A stretch of 64,000 nt of DNA. Source: Myxococcales bacterium (GTDB lineage Bacteria > Myxococcota_A > Bradymonadia > UBA7976 > UBA1532). Numbering within the stretch: position 1 is the stretch's first letter; each line of letters opens with the position of its first letter. The translations under genes and the position numbers were made by a program. Below, piece after piece: positions 1 through 8,481 of this stretch. The notes under the pieces are model-generated. The model ran no database searches. It was not told the origin of the DNA and saw only the letters and a list, made by a program, of their open reading frames with translations. Location: positions 62,001 through 126,000 of the forward strand of contig JACKDN010000021.1 of NCBI GenBank assembly GCA_020633465.1, in the 5' to 3' direction.

Positions 1-849
1 CTGCAGGCCTTGCGGCTGCGCCTCGCGTTGGATGTCGGCGACTCCGAGCGGGCGCTCCGCATCCTACGGGCGTCGGCGGCGGTGCCGCTGGAGCTGGAGC
101 TCGCCGCGTGGGTGCGCGCCGGCCACTGGGAGGATGCCCTGCGGCGCTATCGCGAGAGGACGACACGTAAGGCGCGCCAGCCCGAGATCCTCGGCGCCCT
201 GGTCGCCGGTCTGGCGGCGCAGCGCGCGCGGGCGGGGCACGAGCGCAGCGCGCGGCGGCTGGTACGTCGGGCCGTCGGGCTGGATCCGACCGGGCTGGTG
301 CCGGCGGCGGTGGGCGCGCGGCTGCACCCCCGCGCGGCGGAGCGCGAGCGGTGCGTCGGCCTGTTGAAGCGCCGCGCCCCGTCGTTGGTGCCGGGCGGCG
401 AGGCGACGCCCGCCGAGAGCCCGGCGCTGGCCGAGGCCCGGGCCGCGCACGCGGCGGGCGACGTCGAGGTGGCCCTCGGAGGCCTGCGGGACCACCTCGA
501 GGCCGCGCCCGGCGATTGGTCGGCGCGCCGACAGTACGTGCGCTGGCTGCTCGACGCGGGCACGCCCGAGGACTGGCGGGTCGAGCTGGCCGAGCTGCTC
601 AGGCTGGGGGCGCCGGCCGCCGAGGAAGGGGCAGGGCGCCCGCGGTGCGCGCGGTGCGGGTTCGAGGACGCCCGCGGCTTCTTCGTCTGCCCGCGCTGCG
701 ACGCGCTGGGGTCGATGACGATCGAGGGCCCGGGCGCCGCGCCGGAGGCCGCGCCGCCCGTGCTGGCGACCGGCGCCGAGTGGCGCACATTGCTCAATGG
801 GATCGCCCCCCTGCAGGCGGGCGACGATGAGGAGATGACCCCTGGTTGA
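1..849 (+). CDS. LapB-like TPR protein with C-terminal zinc ribbon (5' end outside window)
   Basis: The frame is open from base 1, so the true start probably lies upstream; the first internal start is TTG at 10. The visible 282 residues are mostly Ala/Arg/Leu-rich helical hairpins of TPR type. Near the end two CxxC pairs (CARC and CPRC, about 15 residues apart) form a rubredoxin-like zinc ribbon. TPRs followed by such a ribbon are the layout of LapB/YciM, an inner-membrane-anchored protein that in enterobacteria controls lipopolysaccharide synthesis by acting on LpxC degradation. The N-terminal membrane anchor expected for LapB cannot be seen here. The stop codon overlaps the -35 box in front of clpX. 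Family assignment is moderately sure; the LapB function is inferred. Confidence 0.7.
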   Translation: MQALRLRLALDVGDSERALRILRASAAVPLELELAAWVRAGHWEDALRRYRERTTRKARQPEILGALVAGLAAQRARAGHERSARRLVRRAVGLDPTGLVPAAVGARLHPRAAERERCVGLLKRRAPSLVPGGEATPAESPALAEARAAHAAGDVEVALGGLRDHLEAAPGDWSARRQYVRWLLDAGTPEDWRVELAELLRLGAPAAEEGAGRPRCARCGFEDARGFFVCPRCDALGSMTIEGPGAAPEAAPPVLATGAEWRTLLNGIAPLQAGDDEEMTPG

Positions 850-875
850 CACTTTTTTTTCGCCGGTGCTAACGT
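846..875 (+). promoter_or_regulatory. Sigma70-type promoter for clpX
   Basis: A perfect TTGACA (846-851) overlaps the stop codon of the preceding gene. It is followed after 18 bases by TAACGT (870-875), a weak -10. The spacer contains a run of T. The clpX start is 31 bases further on, so clpX can be transcribed on its own. Confidence 0.45.
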
Positions 876-905
876 CCGAGTCATTCGCCCCGAAAGAGTA
901 GCGGG

Positions 906-2144
906 ATGCCGACCAACCGAACCTTCCACCTGCGCTGCTCGTTCTGCGGCAAGGAAGCGATCGAAGTCCGAAAGCTGATCACCGGTCCGCAGGTGCACAT
1001 CTGCGACGAGTGCGTGGCCCTGTGCAACGAGATCCTCGCCCAGGACGGCGCGGGGGACGTGCCCGAGGGCAACGAGCGCAAGGACCTCAAGCCCAAGGAC
1101 ATCAAGGCCTACCTCGACGAGCACATCATCGGTCAGCAGGCCGCCAAGAAGGCGGTCTCGGTGGCGGTGTACAACCACTACAAGCGCATCAACGCGGGGG
1201 CCGACGAGGACGTCCAGCTCTTCAAGGGCAACATCCTGATGGTGGGCCCGACGGGCTCGGGCAAGACCGCGATCGCGCAGGCGCTCGCCAAGCTGCTCGA
1301 CGTGCCCTTCGTGGTCACCGACGCCACGTGCCTGACCGAGGCCGGGTACGTCGGCGAGGACGTCGAGAGCATCATCAAGTCGCTCTGGATCGCGGCGGAG
1401 CGGGACGTCGAGCGCGCGTCGCGCGGCATCGTCGTCATCGACGAGATCGACAAGATCGCCCGCCGCGGCGACGGCGCGTCCAGCACGCGCGACGTCGGCG
1501 GCGAGGGCGTCCAGCAGGCGCTCCTGAAGATCATCGAGAGCGACAAGGTGACGATCTATCCGGACGGGGCCCGCACGCGGCCGCAGAAGGAGCTGATCCA
1601 GATCGACACCACCAACGTGCTGTTCCTGCTCTGCGGCGCCTTCGTGGGCATCGAGAAGCTGATCCAGCAACGCCAGTCGCCCGGCTCGATCGGCTTCGGC
1701 GCCGACTCGAAGGGCAAGTCGAAGGACGAGGACTACAACGCCCTCATCCACGACGTGACCTCCGAGGACTTCATCAAGTTCGGCCTGATCCCCGAGTTCA
1801 TGGGTCGGCTGCCGGTGATCGTCGGCTTCGAGCGCCTCGACGAGGACGCGCTCTACGAGATCCTCTGGAAGCCGAAGAACTCGCTGGTCAAGCAGTACAA
1901 GAAGCTGTTCGAGCTCGAGAAGGTGAACCTGCGCTTCACGCCCGAGGCCATGCGGGCCATCGTGCGCGAGGCCGTCGCCCGCAAGAGCGGGGCGCGCGGG
2001 CTGCGCGCGATCATCGAAGAGATCATGCTCGACATCATGTACGAGCTGCCCGATCTCGAGGACGTGCGCGAGTGCGTCATCACCGAGGGCGTCGTCATCA
2101 GCGGCGAGCGGCCCGAGCTCATCCTGGCCCGCCAGAGCGCCTGA
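906..2144 (+). CDS. clpX: ClpX, ATP-dependent unfoldase subunit of ClpXP
   Basis: ClpX unfolds tagged proteins and threads them into the ClpP peptidase in the cytoplasm. The N-terminal zinc-binding domain is visible, with C11/C14 and C33/C36. Walker A is GPTGSGKT at residues 114-121, the pore loop GYVGED follows, and Walker B is VVIDEIDKIA. The ClpP-docking IGF loop is present (SPGSIGFGA), so the protein should work with ClpP although no clpP gene is in the window. At 412 residues it has normal family length. The ATG follows a modest purine-rich site (GTAGCGGG). The gene is framed by its own promoter and a strong terminator, so it looks monocistronic. In many proteobacteria clpX follows tig and clpP; here a LapB-like gene is upstream instead. 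Confidence 0.98.
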   Translation: MPTNRTFHLRCSFCGKEAIEVRKLITGPQVHICDECVALCNEILAQDGAGDVPEGNERKDLKPKDIKAYLDEHIIGQQAAKKAVSVAVYNHYKRINAGADEDVQLFKGNILMVGPTGSGKTAIAQALAKLLDVPFVVTDATCLTEAGYVGEDVESIIKSLWIAAERDVERASRGIVVIDEIDKIARRGDGASSTRDVGGEGVQQALLKIIESDKVTIYPDGARTRPQKELIQIDTTNVLFLLCGAFVGIEKLIQQRQSPGSIGFGADSKGKSKDEDYNALIHDVTSEDFIKFGLIPEFMGRLPVIVGFERLDEDALYEILWKPKNSLVKQYKKLFELEKVNLRFTPEAMRAIVREAVARKSGARGLRAIIEEIMLDIMYELPDLEDVRECVITEGVVISGERPELILARQSA

Positions 2145-2148
2145 GCAG

Positions 2149-2173
2149 GCGCCCGCCGCTCGGCGGGCGCTTT
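2149..2173 (+). terminator. Rho-independent terminator after clpX
   Basis: GCGCCCGC (2149-2156) pairs with GCGGGCGC (2163-2170) around a six-base loop, followed by TTT. It begins five bases after the clpX stop. Confidence 0.7.
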
Positions 2174-2314
2174 GCCCTCCTCATTCTCCAGATGGTCTTG
2201 CGATCGCGGCTGCGTGCGGCCGCCGGCGGGGGTTCGCCTCGGGTGAGGTGCGTTCGCCGTCGCGAAGGAGGGGGTGGTCGCGCGGCGTAGGCGCCGCGCG
2301 CGCCACGGGCGCGG

Positions 2315-3397
2315 TCAGATGCTCTGCGCCAGCGTGAAGTAGTAGTAGGTGCGGTGGTGCAGGTCGGAGTCGAAGTCGTAGAACGGCTGCGTCCGGTCCT
2401 TGCCGTCGTTCGTGAACAACGACCGGCGGGTGGCCATGGCGGCGGTCAGGCGCGTCTTCTCGAACAGGTTGTAGCTGATGCGGAAGTCGGTGCCGTGGGT
2501 GCCGACGCCCTCCTGCTGGCCCGTCTGGGCGAACTCGCTGGTGAACTCGTCGTCCGGGAACTCGACCGCGCCGTAGCTGTTGGTCAACAGGTACGACATC
2601 GACACGCTCAGATCATCGAGGATCGAGTAGCTGATGCCGGTCTGCAGCAGCAGCGTGTGCAGCGCGTTCGGGTTGCCGGTGTCCTGCCCCGACACCTCGC
2701 AGTTCTGCGGGGCGATCGTGCAGTCGATCTCCACCGTGGGGTTCTCGTTGAGGTAGTAGAAGTACGCGAACGTGGCCGACAGGCTGAGGTCGTTCCACGA
2801 CCACGCGGCGCTGACGCTGGGGTAGGTGATCAGCAGCGTGCCCGCGGCCTGGCTGGCCTTGCTGGTGGGGAAGTCGAAGCCGAGGCCGGCCGAGAACGAG
2901 ATGTCCGCGACCGGGATGGTGGCGAACTTCGACCAGCTGGCGCCGAGGCTGACGTCCCGCAGCTGGGTCTGCCGCACGGTGCGCGTCGACGAGCCGCCCA
3001 GCGTGGGGGCGCGGTCGAAGCTCTCGACGAGCTCCTTCTCGACGGTGAACGAGGCGCTCACGCCGATCGACTTCGTGATGTCGTAGCCCACGCCCGCGTC
3101 GAGCCACATGAACTGGTAGCCGAAGTCGGCGTCGCCGGTCTCGTTGTCGACGAAGTTCGCGTGGTTGAAGCGGTAGGTCAGGGCCAGCGAGCCCGAGACG
3201 GGGAAGGCCTCGTCGGCCTCGTCGTCCTGCGCCTCGGCGACGTCCTGGACGTCCTGGACCGTCCCGGCCCCCTCGTCGGCCTCGTTGGCGACGGCGGCCT
3301 CCGCGGCGGCGGGCTGATCGTCATCGGCCAAGGCCGGCGTACCCGCCAGCAACCCCAGCGTTGCCGCCCACGCGACGGTCGACTTGTTGCGCACCAT
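2315..3397 (-). CDS. Predicted outer-membrane beta-barrel protein
   Basis: The 360-residue product begins with a typical Sec signal peptide ending around APALA. An acidic Ala/Glu/Asp-rich linker follows (residues about 25-65), and then many alternating polar/hydrophobic strands rich in aromatics and Ser/Thr, as in an outer-membrane barrel. I do not recognise a specific channel or transporter family. I chose the ATG at 3397 because a strong Shine-Dalgarno (GGGAGGAC) sits just upstream and the signal peptide starts there; an upstream in-frame start at 3448 would add a non-signal-like leader. The gene is convergent with clpX, and no obvious sigma70 promoter was found upstream. Localisation is inferred from composition. 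Confidence 0.75.
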   Translation of the reverse strand: MVRNKSTVAWAATLGLLAGTPALADDDQPAAAEAAVANEADEGAGTVQDVQDVAEAQDDEADEAFPVSGSLALTYRFNHANFVDNETGDADFGYQFMWLDAGVGYDITKSIGVSASFTVEKELVESFDRAPTLGGSSTRTVRQTQLRDVSLGASWSKFATIPVADISFSAGLGFDFPTSKASQAAGTLLITYPSVSAAWSWNDLSLSATFAYFYYLNENPTVEIDCTIAPQNCEVSGQDTGNPNALHTLLLQTGISYSILDDLSVSMSYLLTNSYGAVEFPDDEFTSEFAQTGQQEGVGTHGTDFRISYNLFEKTRLTAAMATRRSLFTNDGKDRTQPFYDFDSDLHHRTYYYFTLAQSI

Positions 3398-3569
3398 GTG
3401 TCCTCCCACTGGGGCGTCCGCGGCGTGCGCGGCGTGACGCTCCGTCAAGTCGGCCCCTCCGAAAGCAAGAGCCGTACCGATGGCAGCGGCGCGGCGGACG
3501 GTCGCTCGGACCGTCGCGCCGCGGCGCTGTTCGCCTTGCGCGGCGCGGCCGCGCGCCGGCGTCAGGTTC

Positions 3570-5987
3570 CTAACGACGTCCCGCGCCGCAGCGCGGGCCG
3601 GACTGATCGGACAGCGCTGCCAGGCGATCGGCCACCCGCCGGTTCAGGCTGTCGTCGGGGAAGCGCCCCGCGTCGTCCGCCTCGCCGACGACGAGATCGG
3701 TCACCCGCGCGAGCACCGCGTCGATGTGGCGCACCGACCAGACGTGGAACTGCCCGGCGCGCACCGCGTCGACCACGTCGTCGTCGAGCTGCAGGTGCTC
3801 CTCGTTGGCGGCGGGGATCACCACGCCCTGCGTGCCGTCGAGGCCCCGGACGCGGCACACGTGGAAGAAGCCCTCGATCTTCTCGTTGAGGCCGCCCACC
3901 GCGTGCACGCGCCCGGTCTGATCGACGGCGCCGGTCATCGCGACGCCCTGCCGCACGGGCACCCGCGCGATGGCCGACACCAGCGCGACGGCCTCGGCGA
4001 GCGAGGCGCTGTCGCCGTCGAGCTCGTCGTGCATCTGCTCGAAGGCCAGCGTGGCCGCCAGCGCGGTGGGGGCGTCCGCCCGGTAGCGGGCCCGCAGATA
4101 GCCGGTCAGGATCAGCGTGCCCTTGTCGTGCAGCCGGCCGGACAGCTCGACCTCGCGCTCGACGCTCGTGATGCCGTCGTGCCCGGGCGCGCAGGTGGCC
4201 GTGATGCGCACCGGCTGACCGAAGGCGTGGTCGCCCAGATCGAGCACGGTGAGCGCGTTGACGCTGCCGACGCTGCGGCCGGTGGTGTGCACGTCGACGA
4301 TGCCGCGATCGATCACGTCGCGCAGCCGATCCTCGGGCAGCGAGTGGCGGTGCCGGCGCGCGTCGAGCGCGGCCTCCACGTGCCGGGCGGTGGTCGTGTC
4401 GGCGCCCGCGGTGCGGGCGGCGTGGCAGGCCTCGCGCAGGACGTCGGTGAGGTCGCTGAACCGCGTGGACAGCCGATCGCGGCGGCCCGACAGGCGCACG
4501 CCGAACTCCGTCAGGCGCGCGAGCGCGGCGTCGTCGAGGGGCGTCAGGTGCTCCTCGTCGATCACCCGGTGCACGTGCCCCGCGTAGATGCGCAGGCCGT
4601 GCTCGTCGCGCGGCATCACGTCGTCGAAGTCCGCCTTGATCTTGAAGATGCGGCGGAAGTCCTCGGTGCCGGCGTAGAGCATCCGGTAGAGGTCGTCGTC
4701 GCCCACCGCGATCACCTTGACCTCGATCGGCACGGGCTCCGGCTTCAGCGCGGTGCTGCCGCCGTGGCCGAAGTACTGCTCGGGCGACTGGATCTCGAGC
4801 TCGCGCGTCTTCAGCACGCGGGTGAGGGCGCGCCAGACGCCGTTCTCGACCACCGCGTCGTTGGCGTTGAACACCAGGTAGCCGCCGTCGGCGCGCAGGA
4901 TGGAGCCGCCGCGGATGTCGTTGAAGTCGACGGTCGGCCGCGCCTCGTCGCTCGGCCGCTCGACGGTGCCCAGCAGGTTGGTGAAGGTCGGGAAGTTCTC
5001 GAACACCACCGGCGGCCCGTTGCACGCGTGGTTGTCGAGCACGACGTTCACCCGCAGCGCGCGCGGCGGGCTGTCGCGCACGGGACCTTCGTCGTCGCCG
5101 TCCTCGACGAACCGGTGGCGATGCTCGGCCACCCAGCGCGCGGCCCGCTCGAGCCACCGCGCCACGCCCTCGATCGGGTACTCCTCGAAGAGATCGGCGA
5201 AGGGCTCGGCCAGCCCGACGCGCACCGCCTCGCTCTCGAGCTCGTCGACCTCGCGCTGCAGCTTGAAGGCGGCGCGCCGGAGCTGCCCGAGGACGGTCCG
5301 CAGCTCGTCCTTCAGCTCGGCGTGGCGCCGGTTGGTCTCGGCCAGCCGAGGCACGCGGCCCTGGCCGGTCCGGGCGATGTCGTTGAGCTCGTCGATGTCG
5401 ATGGGCTTGCGCTTGTACACCGGCATGATGTCGATGTGCTGCACCCCCCCCATCTGCACCTGCACCAGCGCGAACCGCTGCGCCTCGCAGCGCGCCTCGA
5501 GGTCGGCCAGCAGGCGCTCCTCGAGCTGCTCGATGTCGCGCTCGAGGGCCCGCCGCCGCTTGTCGATGGGATCGGCCTCGAGGAAGCGCCGGATCATCTC
5601 GGGCAGCTGCTCGACCAGCGTCTCGAAGTCGCGCCGCAGCCGCCGCGCCATGCCGCCGGGCAGCTCGAGCAGGCGCGGGCGATCGGGATCGTCGAAGTTG
5701 TGGACGTACACGAAGTCGCGCGGCGGGCGCGTCCGCTCGACCTCGGACTCGAGCAGCGTGCGTACCGTCGAGGTCTTGCCGGTGCCGCTCGGGCCGCAGA
5801 CGAAGATGTTGTAGCCGGGCGAGCGCATCGCGAGGCCCAGCCGCAGCGCCTCGAGCGCGCGGGCCTGGCCGATCAGCGTGGGCGCGCTCTGCGCGTCCCG
5901 CAGGGGGGTCAGCGTCGCGGGATCACAGCGCCACTGGAGATCGTCGGGCTCGAGGCGGCGCGCGGCGTCGCGGGGTGTGTCGGCCAA
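3570..5987 (-). CDS. Lon-family ATP-dependent protease (LonB/LonH-type AAA_32)
   Basis: This 805-residue protein has an AAA ATPase domain with Walker A GPSGTGKT at residues 65-72, an inserted helical/coiled region (about 130-300), a second ATPase part (motif GSILRADGGYLVFNA) and a C-terminal Lon protease domain. The catalytic dyad is Ser660 in GDSAS and Lys703 in NEK, 43 residues apart as in classical Lon. It lacks the long N-terminal domain of LonA and matches the layout of LonB/YcbZ-like proteases, which are usually soluble. The start is TTG at 5987, preceded by GAGAGGGGA. The gene stands alone between the barrel-protein gene and the riboswitch-controlled small gene, all on the minus strand. 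Its substrate is unknown. The fold and dyad are certain; the subgroup is likely. Confidence 0.92.
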   Translation of the reverse strand: MADTPRDAARRLEPDDLQWRCDPATLTPLRDAQSAPTLIGQARALEALRLGLAMRSPGYNIFVCGPSGTGKTSTVRTLLESEVERTRPPRDFVYVHNFDDPDRPRLLELPGGMARRLRRDFETLVEQLPEMIRRFLEADPIDKRRRALERDIEQLEERLLADLEARCEAQRFALVQVQMGGVQHIDIMPVYKRKPIDIDELNDIARTGQGRVPRLAETNRRHAELKDELRTVLGQLRRAAFKLQREVDELESEAVRVGLAEPFADLFEEYPIEGVARWLERAARWVAEHRHRFVEDGDDEGPVRDSPPRALRVNVVLDNHACNGPPVVFENFPTFTNLLGTVERPSDEARPTVDFNDIRGGSILRADGGYLVFNANDAVVENGVWRALTRVLKTRELEIQSPEQYFGHGGSTALKPEPVPIEVKVIAVGDDDLYRMLYAGTEDFRRIFKIKADFDDVMPRDEHGLRIYAGHVHRVIDEEHLTPLDDAALARLTEFGVRLSGRRDRLSTRFSDLTDVLREACHAARTAGADTTTARHVEAALDARRHRHSLPEDRLRDVIDRGIVDVHTTGRSVGSVNALTVLDLGDHAFGQPVRITATCAPGHDGITSVEREVELSGRLHDKGTLILTGYLRARYRADAPTALAATLAFEQMHDELDGDSASLAEAVALVSAIARVPVRQGVAMTGAVDQTGRVHAVGGLNEKIEGFFHVCRVRGLDGTQGVVIPAANEEHLQLDDDVVDAVRAGQFHVWSVRHIDAVLARVTDLVVGEADDAGRFPDDSLNRRVADRLAALSDQSGPRCGAGRR

Positions 5988-6060
5988 GGGTCCCCTCTCG
6001 CGGGCGGGGCAAAGGGGGCCTCATAGCCCAACCCGGCCGCCGGAGGGAAGGGGGTCGTCG

Positions 6061-6381
6061 CTACTTGCCGAGGGCGGCGAGCAGGTCGTGGGGGGCCGCA
6101 GGGGCGGCGGCGAAGGGGTGGGTGTGCCGGGTGACGAAGCTGACGGTGCGTCCGCCCCGCAGCAACAGGGTCGTCCGCGTGTCGCGCTCGCGGGTCTCGG
6201 TGGCGACCACCACGACGTCGGCGGGCGCGATGCCGGCGGGCAGGACGATCGGATCGTCGAAGCTGAAGGTCACCGGCGGCGCCCGGTCGAGGTCGATGGG
6301 GCGCGCGGGCGGCGCGCCGAAGGCGGGGGCGCTGAGCGCGGTGACGGTCAGCAGGGCGAAGAGGCGGCTGATGGTGCGCAT
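6061..6381 (-). CDS. Small secreted protein of unknown function, cyclic di-GMP riboswitch-controlled
   Basis: The 106-residue product has a clean Sec signal peptide (cleavage expected after SAPAFG, near residue 22). A short mature domain of about 80 residues follows, rich in Val, Thr, Arg and Pro, with no cysteines and no motif I recognise. The ATG at 6381 has CCGGAGTGA as its ribosome binding site. A GEMM riboswitch ends directly upstream, so translation is probably tied to cyclic di-GMP level, a signal that typically governs the switch between motility and surface attachment. A role in envelope or extracellular matrix is therefore possible but unproven. The upstream-oriented neighbour is an HDOD gene on the other strand. 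Confidence 0.75.
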   Translation of the reverse strand: MRTISRLFALLTVTALSAPAFGAPPARPIDLDRAPPVTFSFDDPIVLPAGIAPADVVVVATETRERDTRTTLLLRGGRTVSFVTRHTHPFAAAPAAPHDLLAALGK

Positions 6382-6387
6382 CGGTCA

Positions 6388-6475
6388 CTCCGGTTCGGTA
6401 GCTGGGCCGTCCCGCGGCGCGGGACCCCTGGCTTTGCGTCCCACCCTCGCGAGTGGTTTGCCGTTTCGTCGGGGT
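6388..6475 (-). promoter_or_regulatory. GEMM / cyclic di-GMP-I riboswitch aptamer
   Basis: Read on the minus strand, the leader of the 106-residue gene contains the GEMM-I core in the right order: GGCAAACC (6455-6462), a six-pair stem capped by a GCGA tetraloop (6441-6456), GACGCAAAGCC (6430-6440), a GC-rich second hairpin (GTCCCGCG/CGCGGGAC) and the closing AGCTACCGA. The GNRA tetraloop, the GCAAAGC block and the final TACCG are the hallmarks of the family. The base before CAAACC is G, which corresponds to G20 of the Vibrio Vc2 aptamer and points to cyclic di-GMP rather than cyclic GMP-AMP. The aptamer ends beside the GGAG ribosome binding site, so translational control is the simplest model. 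The outer ends are approximate. Confidence 0.87.
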
Positions 6476-6567
6476 GGGCGACACCATGCCGCCGGCCCCG
6501 GGTGCGTCGGTCGTGCTGGCTCTGCAGTCGGCATGCCCGGGGGGATCGCCGAGGGCTTCGGGGGCGA

Positions 6568-6589
6568 CCCGGGTGCCGGGGCACCCGGG
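6568..6589. repeat. 22-bp near-perfect palindrome flanked by a 9-bp direct repeat
   Basis: CCCGGGTGCC and GGCACCCGGG form ten-base arms around two G. The palindrome sits between two copies of GATCGCCGA (6544-6552 and 6592-6600). It lies in the 351-base gap (6382-6732) between the riboswitch-controlled gene and the divergent HDOD gene, so it could be an operator or a transcript hairpin. Apart from the riboswitch, nothing else in this gap is recognisable. Confidence 0.5.
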
Positions 6590-6732
6590 CAGATCGCCGA
6601 CGGAACAGGCAACCCCCCGAAAGCAAGGCGGATTCGGTCGCCGACTCCCCACCGGGTCGCGTCGGACCCCGGCGCGAGGCTCGACCTCGGATGGGCGATG
6701 TTCTAGATCGCAGGTGCGAACGAGGAGCTTGC

Positions 6733-7836
6733 GTGGGCAAGGTCACCTACCGGGGCGTCGGCCTGGCGGCGCCCGACGCCGAGGCCATGGCGGGCCTGCT
6801 CGAGCGGGTGGACGGCTCGGGCGGCGCGTCGGTGCTGCTGTCGCGCCTCGACGAGGGCGGCCGCCGCGGGCTGCTCGATCTGTTCGCGGCGGTCTTCCGC
6901 GCGGGCATGCACGCGGGCGTCGACGCCTCGATCGATCACCAGGCGCCCGCGGCGGCGGCCGGCGCAGGCGGGCCGCCCGCGGCGCCCACGCCGCGGCCCG
7001 TGCGCACCCCGATCCAGGCGGTCGTCGAGCGCTTCCGCAACTCGGAGCTGACCCTGCCCCAGCTGCCCGAGGTGGGCGTCGAGCTGAACAAGCGGCTGAC
7101 CGATCCCGACTTCGACATCGCCGGCGTCGTCGAGCTCATCCGCCGCGACGCCACGCTGACCGCGAAGGTGATGGCCCTCGGCGCCTCGCCCGTCTTCGCG
7201 GGCGGCGCGCGCCCCCCCCGCTCGCTGCACGACGCCATCGTCCGCGTGGGCTCGCGCGAGCTCGTGAAGTACCTGATGGCCTTCACCAACCGCCGCCTGT
7301 TCTCGTTCAAGAGCTCGACGGCGGCGGCGGCCATGCGCGACCTGTGGCAGCACAGCCTGGCCACCGCGGTCATGGCCGAGCAGCTGGCCGCCGAGGCCAG
7401 CGACCTGCACCCGGCCACCGCCTTCCTGCACGGCCTGCTGCACGACATCGGCCGCGCCCTGCTGCTGCAGATCTTCGACGAGCTGCCCGACGCGCCCTAC
7501 GGCCCCGACGAGGTGCAGCGCACCATCGACGCGCTGCACGGCCAGTTCGGCGCGACCCTGCTGCGCAAGTGGCGCTTCGACGACTCCTTCGCCGAGGTGG
7601 CGATGTTCCACCACCAGCCGCAGAAGGCGTTCTCGAACCTCGAGATCGTCGCGGCGGTGGCGCTGGCCGACGTGGCCGCGTGCCGGATGGGGCTGGGCGA
7701 CGAGCAGCACGCCTTCGGGGACGAAGAGCTGGCCCGCCACCCGTCGGCCAAGCTGCTGGGCATCTCGCCCGAGGCCCTCGACTTCGCCCAGCAGCAGGCC
7801 CGGCGCAACTTCGACGCGATGGCCCAGCTGGTTTGA
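6733..7836 (+). CDS. HDOD-domain protein
   Basis: The frame stays open far upstream, but GTG at 6733 is the likely start because GAGGAG lies five bases before it; this gives 367 residues. After an N-terminal stretch and an Ala/Pro linker (about residues 70-100), the HDOD domain runs from the LPQLPEVG segment to about residue 300. It includes FLHGLLHDIGRA and a later FHHQP. HDOD proteins resemble HD phosphohydrolases; in this family the metal site is often incomplete and they act in signalling, often beside cyclic di-GMP pathways. The divergent neighbour is under a cyclic di-GMP riboswitch, which makes a shared signalling theme attractive but unproven. The gene ends six bases from the convergent Cys-rich lipoprotein gene. 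Confidence 0.88.
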   Translation: MGKVTYRGVGLAAPDAEAMAGLLERVDGSGGASVLLSRLDEGGRRGLLDLFAAVFRAGMHAGVDASIDHQAPAAAAGAGGPPAAPTPRPVRTPIQAVVERFRNSELTLPQLPEVGVELNKRLTDPDFDIAGVVELIRRDATLTAKVMALGASPVFAGGARPPRSLHDAIVRVGSRELVKYLMAFTNRRLFSFKSSTAAAAMRDLWQHSLATAVMAEQLAAEASDLHPATAFLHGLLHDIGRALLLQIFDELPDAPYGPDEVQRTIDALHGQFGATLLRKWRFDDSFAEVAMFHHQPQKAFSNLEIVAAVALADVAACRMGLGDEQHAFGDEELARHPSAKLLGISPEALDFAQQQARRNFDAMAQLV

Positions 7837-7842
7837 GCCCGC

Positions 7843-8481
7843 TCAGGGCGCGCAGTAGTTCAGATCGCGGACGCCGCTGACCGGGCCGGCGCAGAAGCTG
7901 CCCTCGGGGCAGCGCGGGGCGGCCGGATCGCAGACCGGGACGCAGGTGCGCTGGCCGTCCCGGTCGAGGCAGGCCGTGCCCACGGCGCACTGGCCCGGGG
8001 CGCACGCGGCGCCGGCGGGCGCGTCGCCCGCCGGCACGCAGACGGGCTGGCCGATGCCCTCGACCGGCGCGCACGTCTCGCGCGCGTCCGCGCAGCCCGC
8101 CGCGACCCCACAGGTGGTGACGCACGCGCCCCACGCCGCCCCCTCGATCTCGACCGCGCACAGGCCCCCGGCGCAGTCGTCGGCCGCCGGATCGCAGACC
8201 GCGCGGCACGTCGTGCGGCCGAGGAAGGTGAGGCAGCTGGCGCCGGGCGGGCACGCCGCCGCGTCGCAGGTGACCGCCGTGATGCGCGCGACCGGCGCCA
8301 GGCAGATGGTGGTGCCGTCGCCCACCAGGCGGCAGTGTTCGCCCCGGGGGCAGCCGTGATCGTCGCGCGGATCGCAGCCCGCGCGGGGGCCGGACTCGAC
8401 CCCCTCGCCGCAGCCGAGCGCGAGCAGGGCGACCAGCGCCGGCGCGAGGCGGCCGGCCGCGCGCGCGGGACGCCTATCCAT
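7843..8481 (-). CDS. Cysteine-rich lipoprotein, function unknown
   Basis: The 212-residue product has an Ala/Leu-rich signal peptide ending in the lipobox LALGC, so it should be lipid-anchored in the envelope. The mature part has more than twenty cysteines in spaced CxxGxxC-like clusters (for example CPPGASC and CPEGSFC). These resemble the small disulfide-knotted repeats common in myxobacterial surface proteins. No catalytic motif is visible. The gene starts inside the end of the aminotransferase gene (8-base overlap), so the two are probably translated together. Disulfide-stabilised surface domains are an inference from cysteine spacing. Confidence 0.8.
   Translation of the reverse strand: MDRRPARAAGRLAPALVALLALGCGEGVESGPRAGCDPRDDHGCPRGEHCRLVGDGTTICLAPVARITAVTCDAAACPPGASCLTFLGRTTCRAVCDPAADDCAGGLCAVEIEGAAWGACVTTCGVAAGCADARETCAPVEGIGQPVCVPAGDAPAGAACAPGQCAVGTACLDRDGQRTCVPVCDPAAPRCPEGSFCAGPVSGVRDLNYCAP

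Noticed and set aside
3480..6026. A plus-strand open frame of 848 codons opposite the Lon-type protease.
   Set aside because: The minus strand has Walker and Ser-Lys motifs at correct spacing; the plus frame lacks any known pattern.
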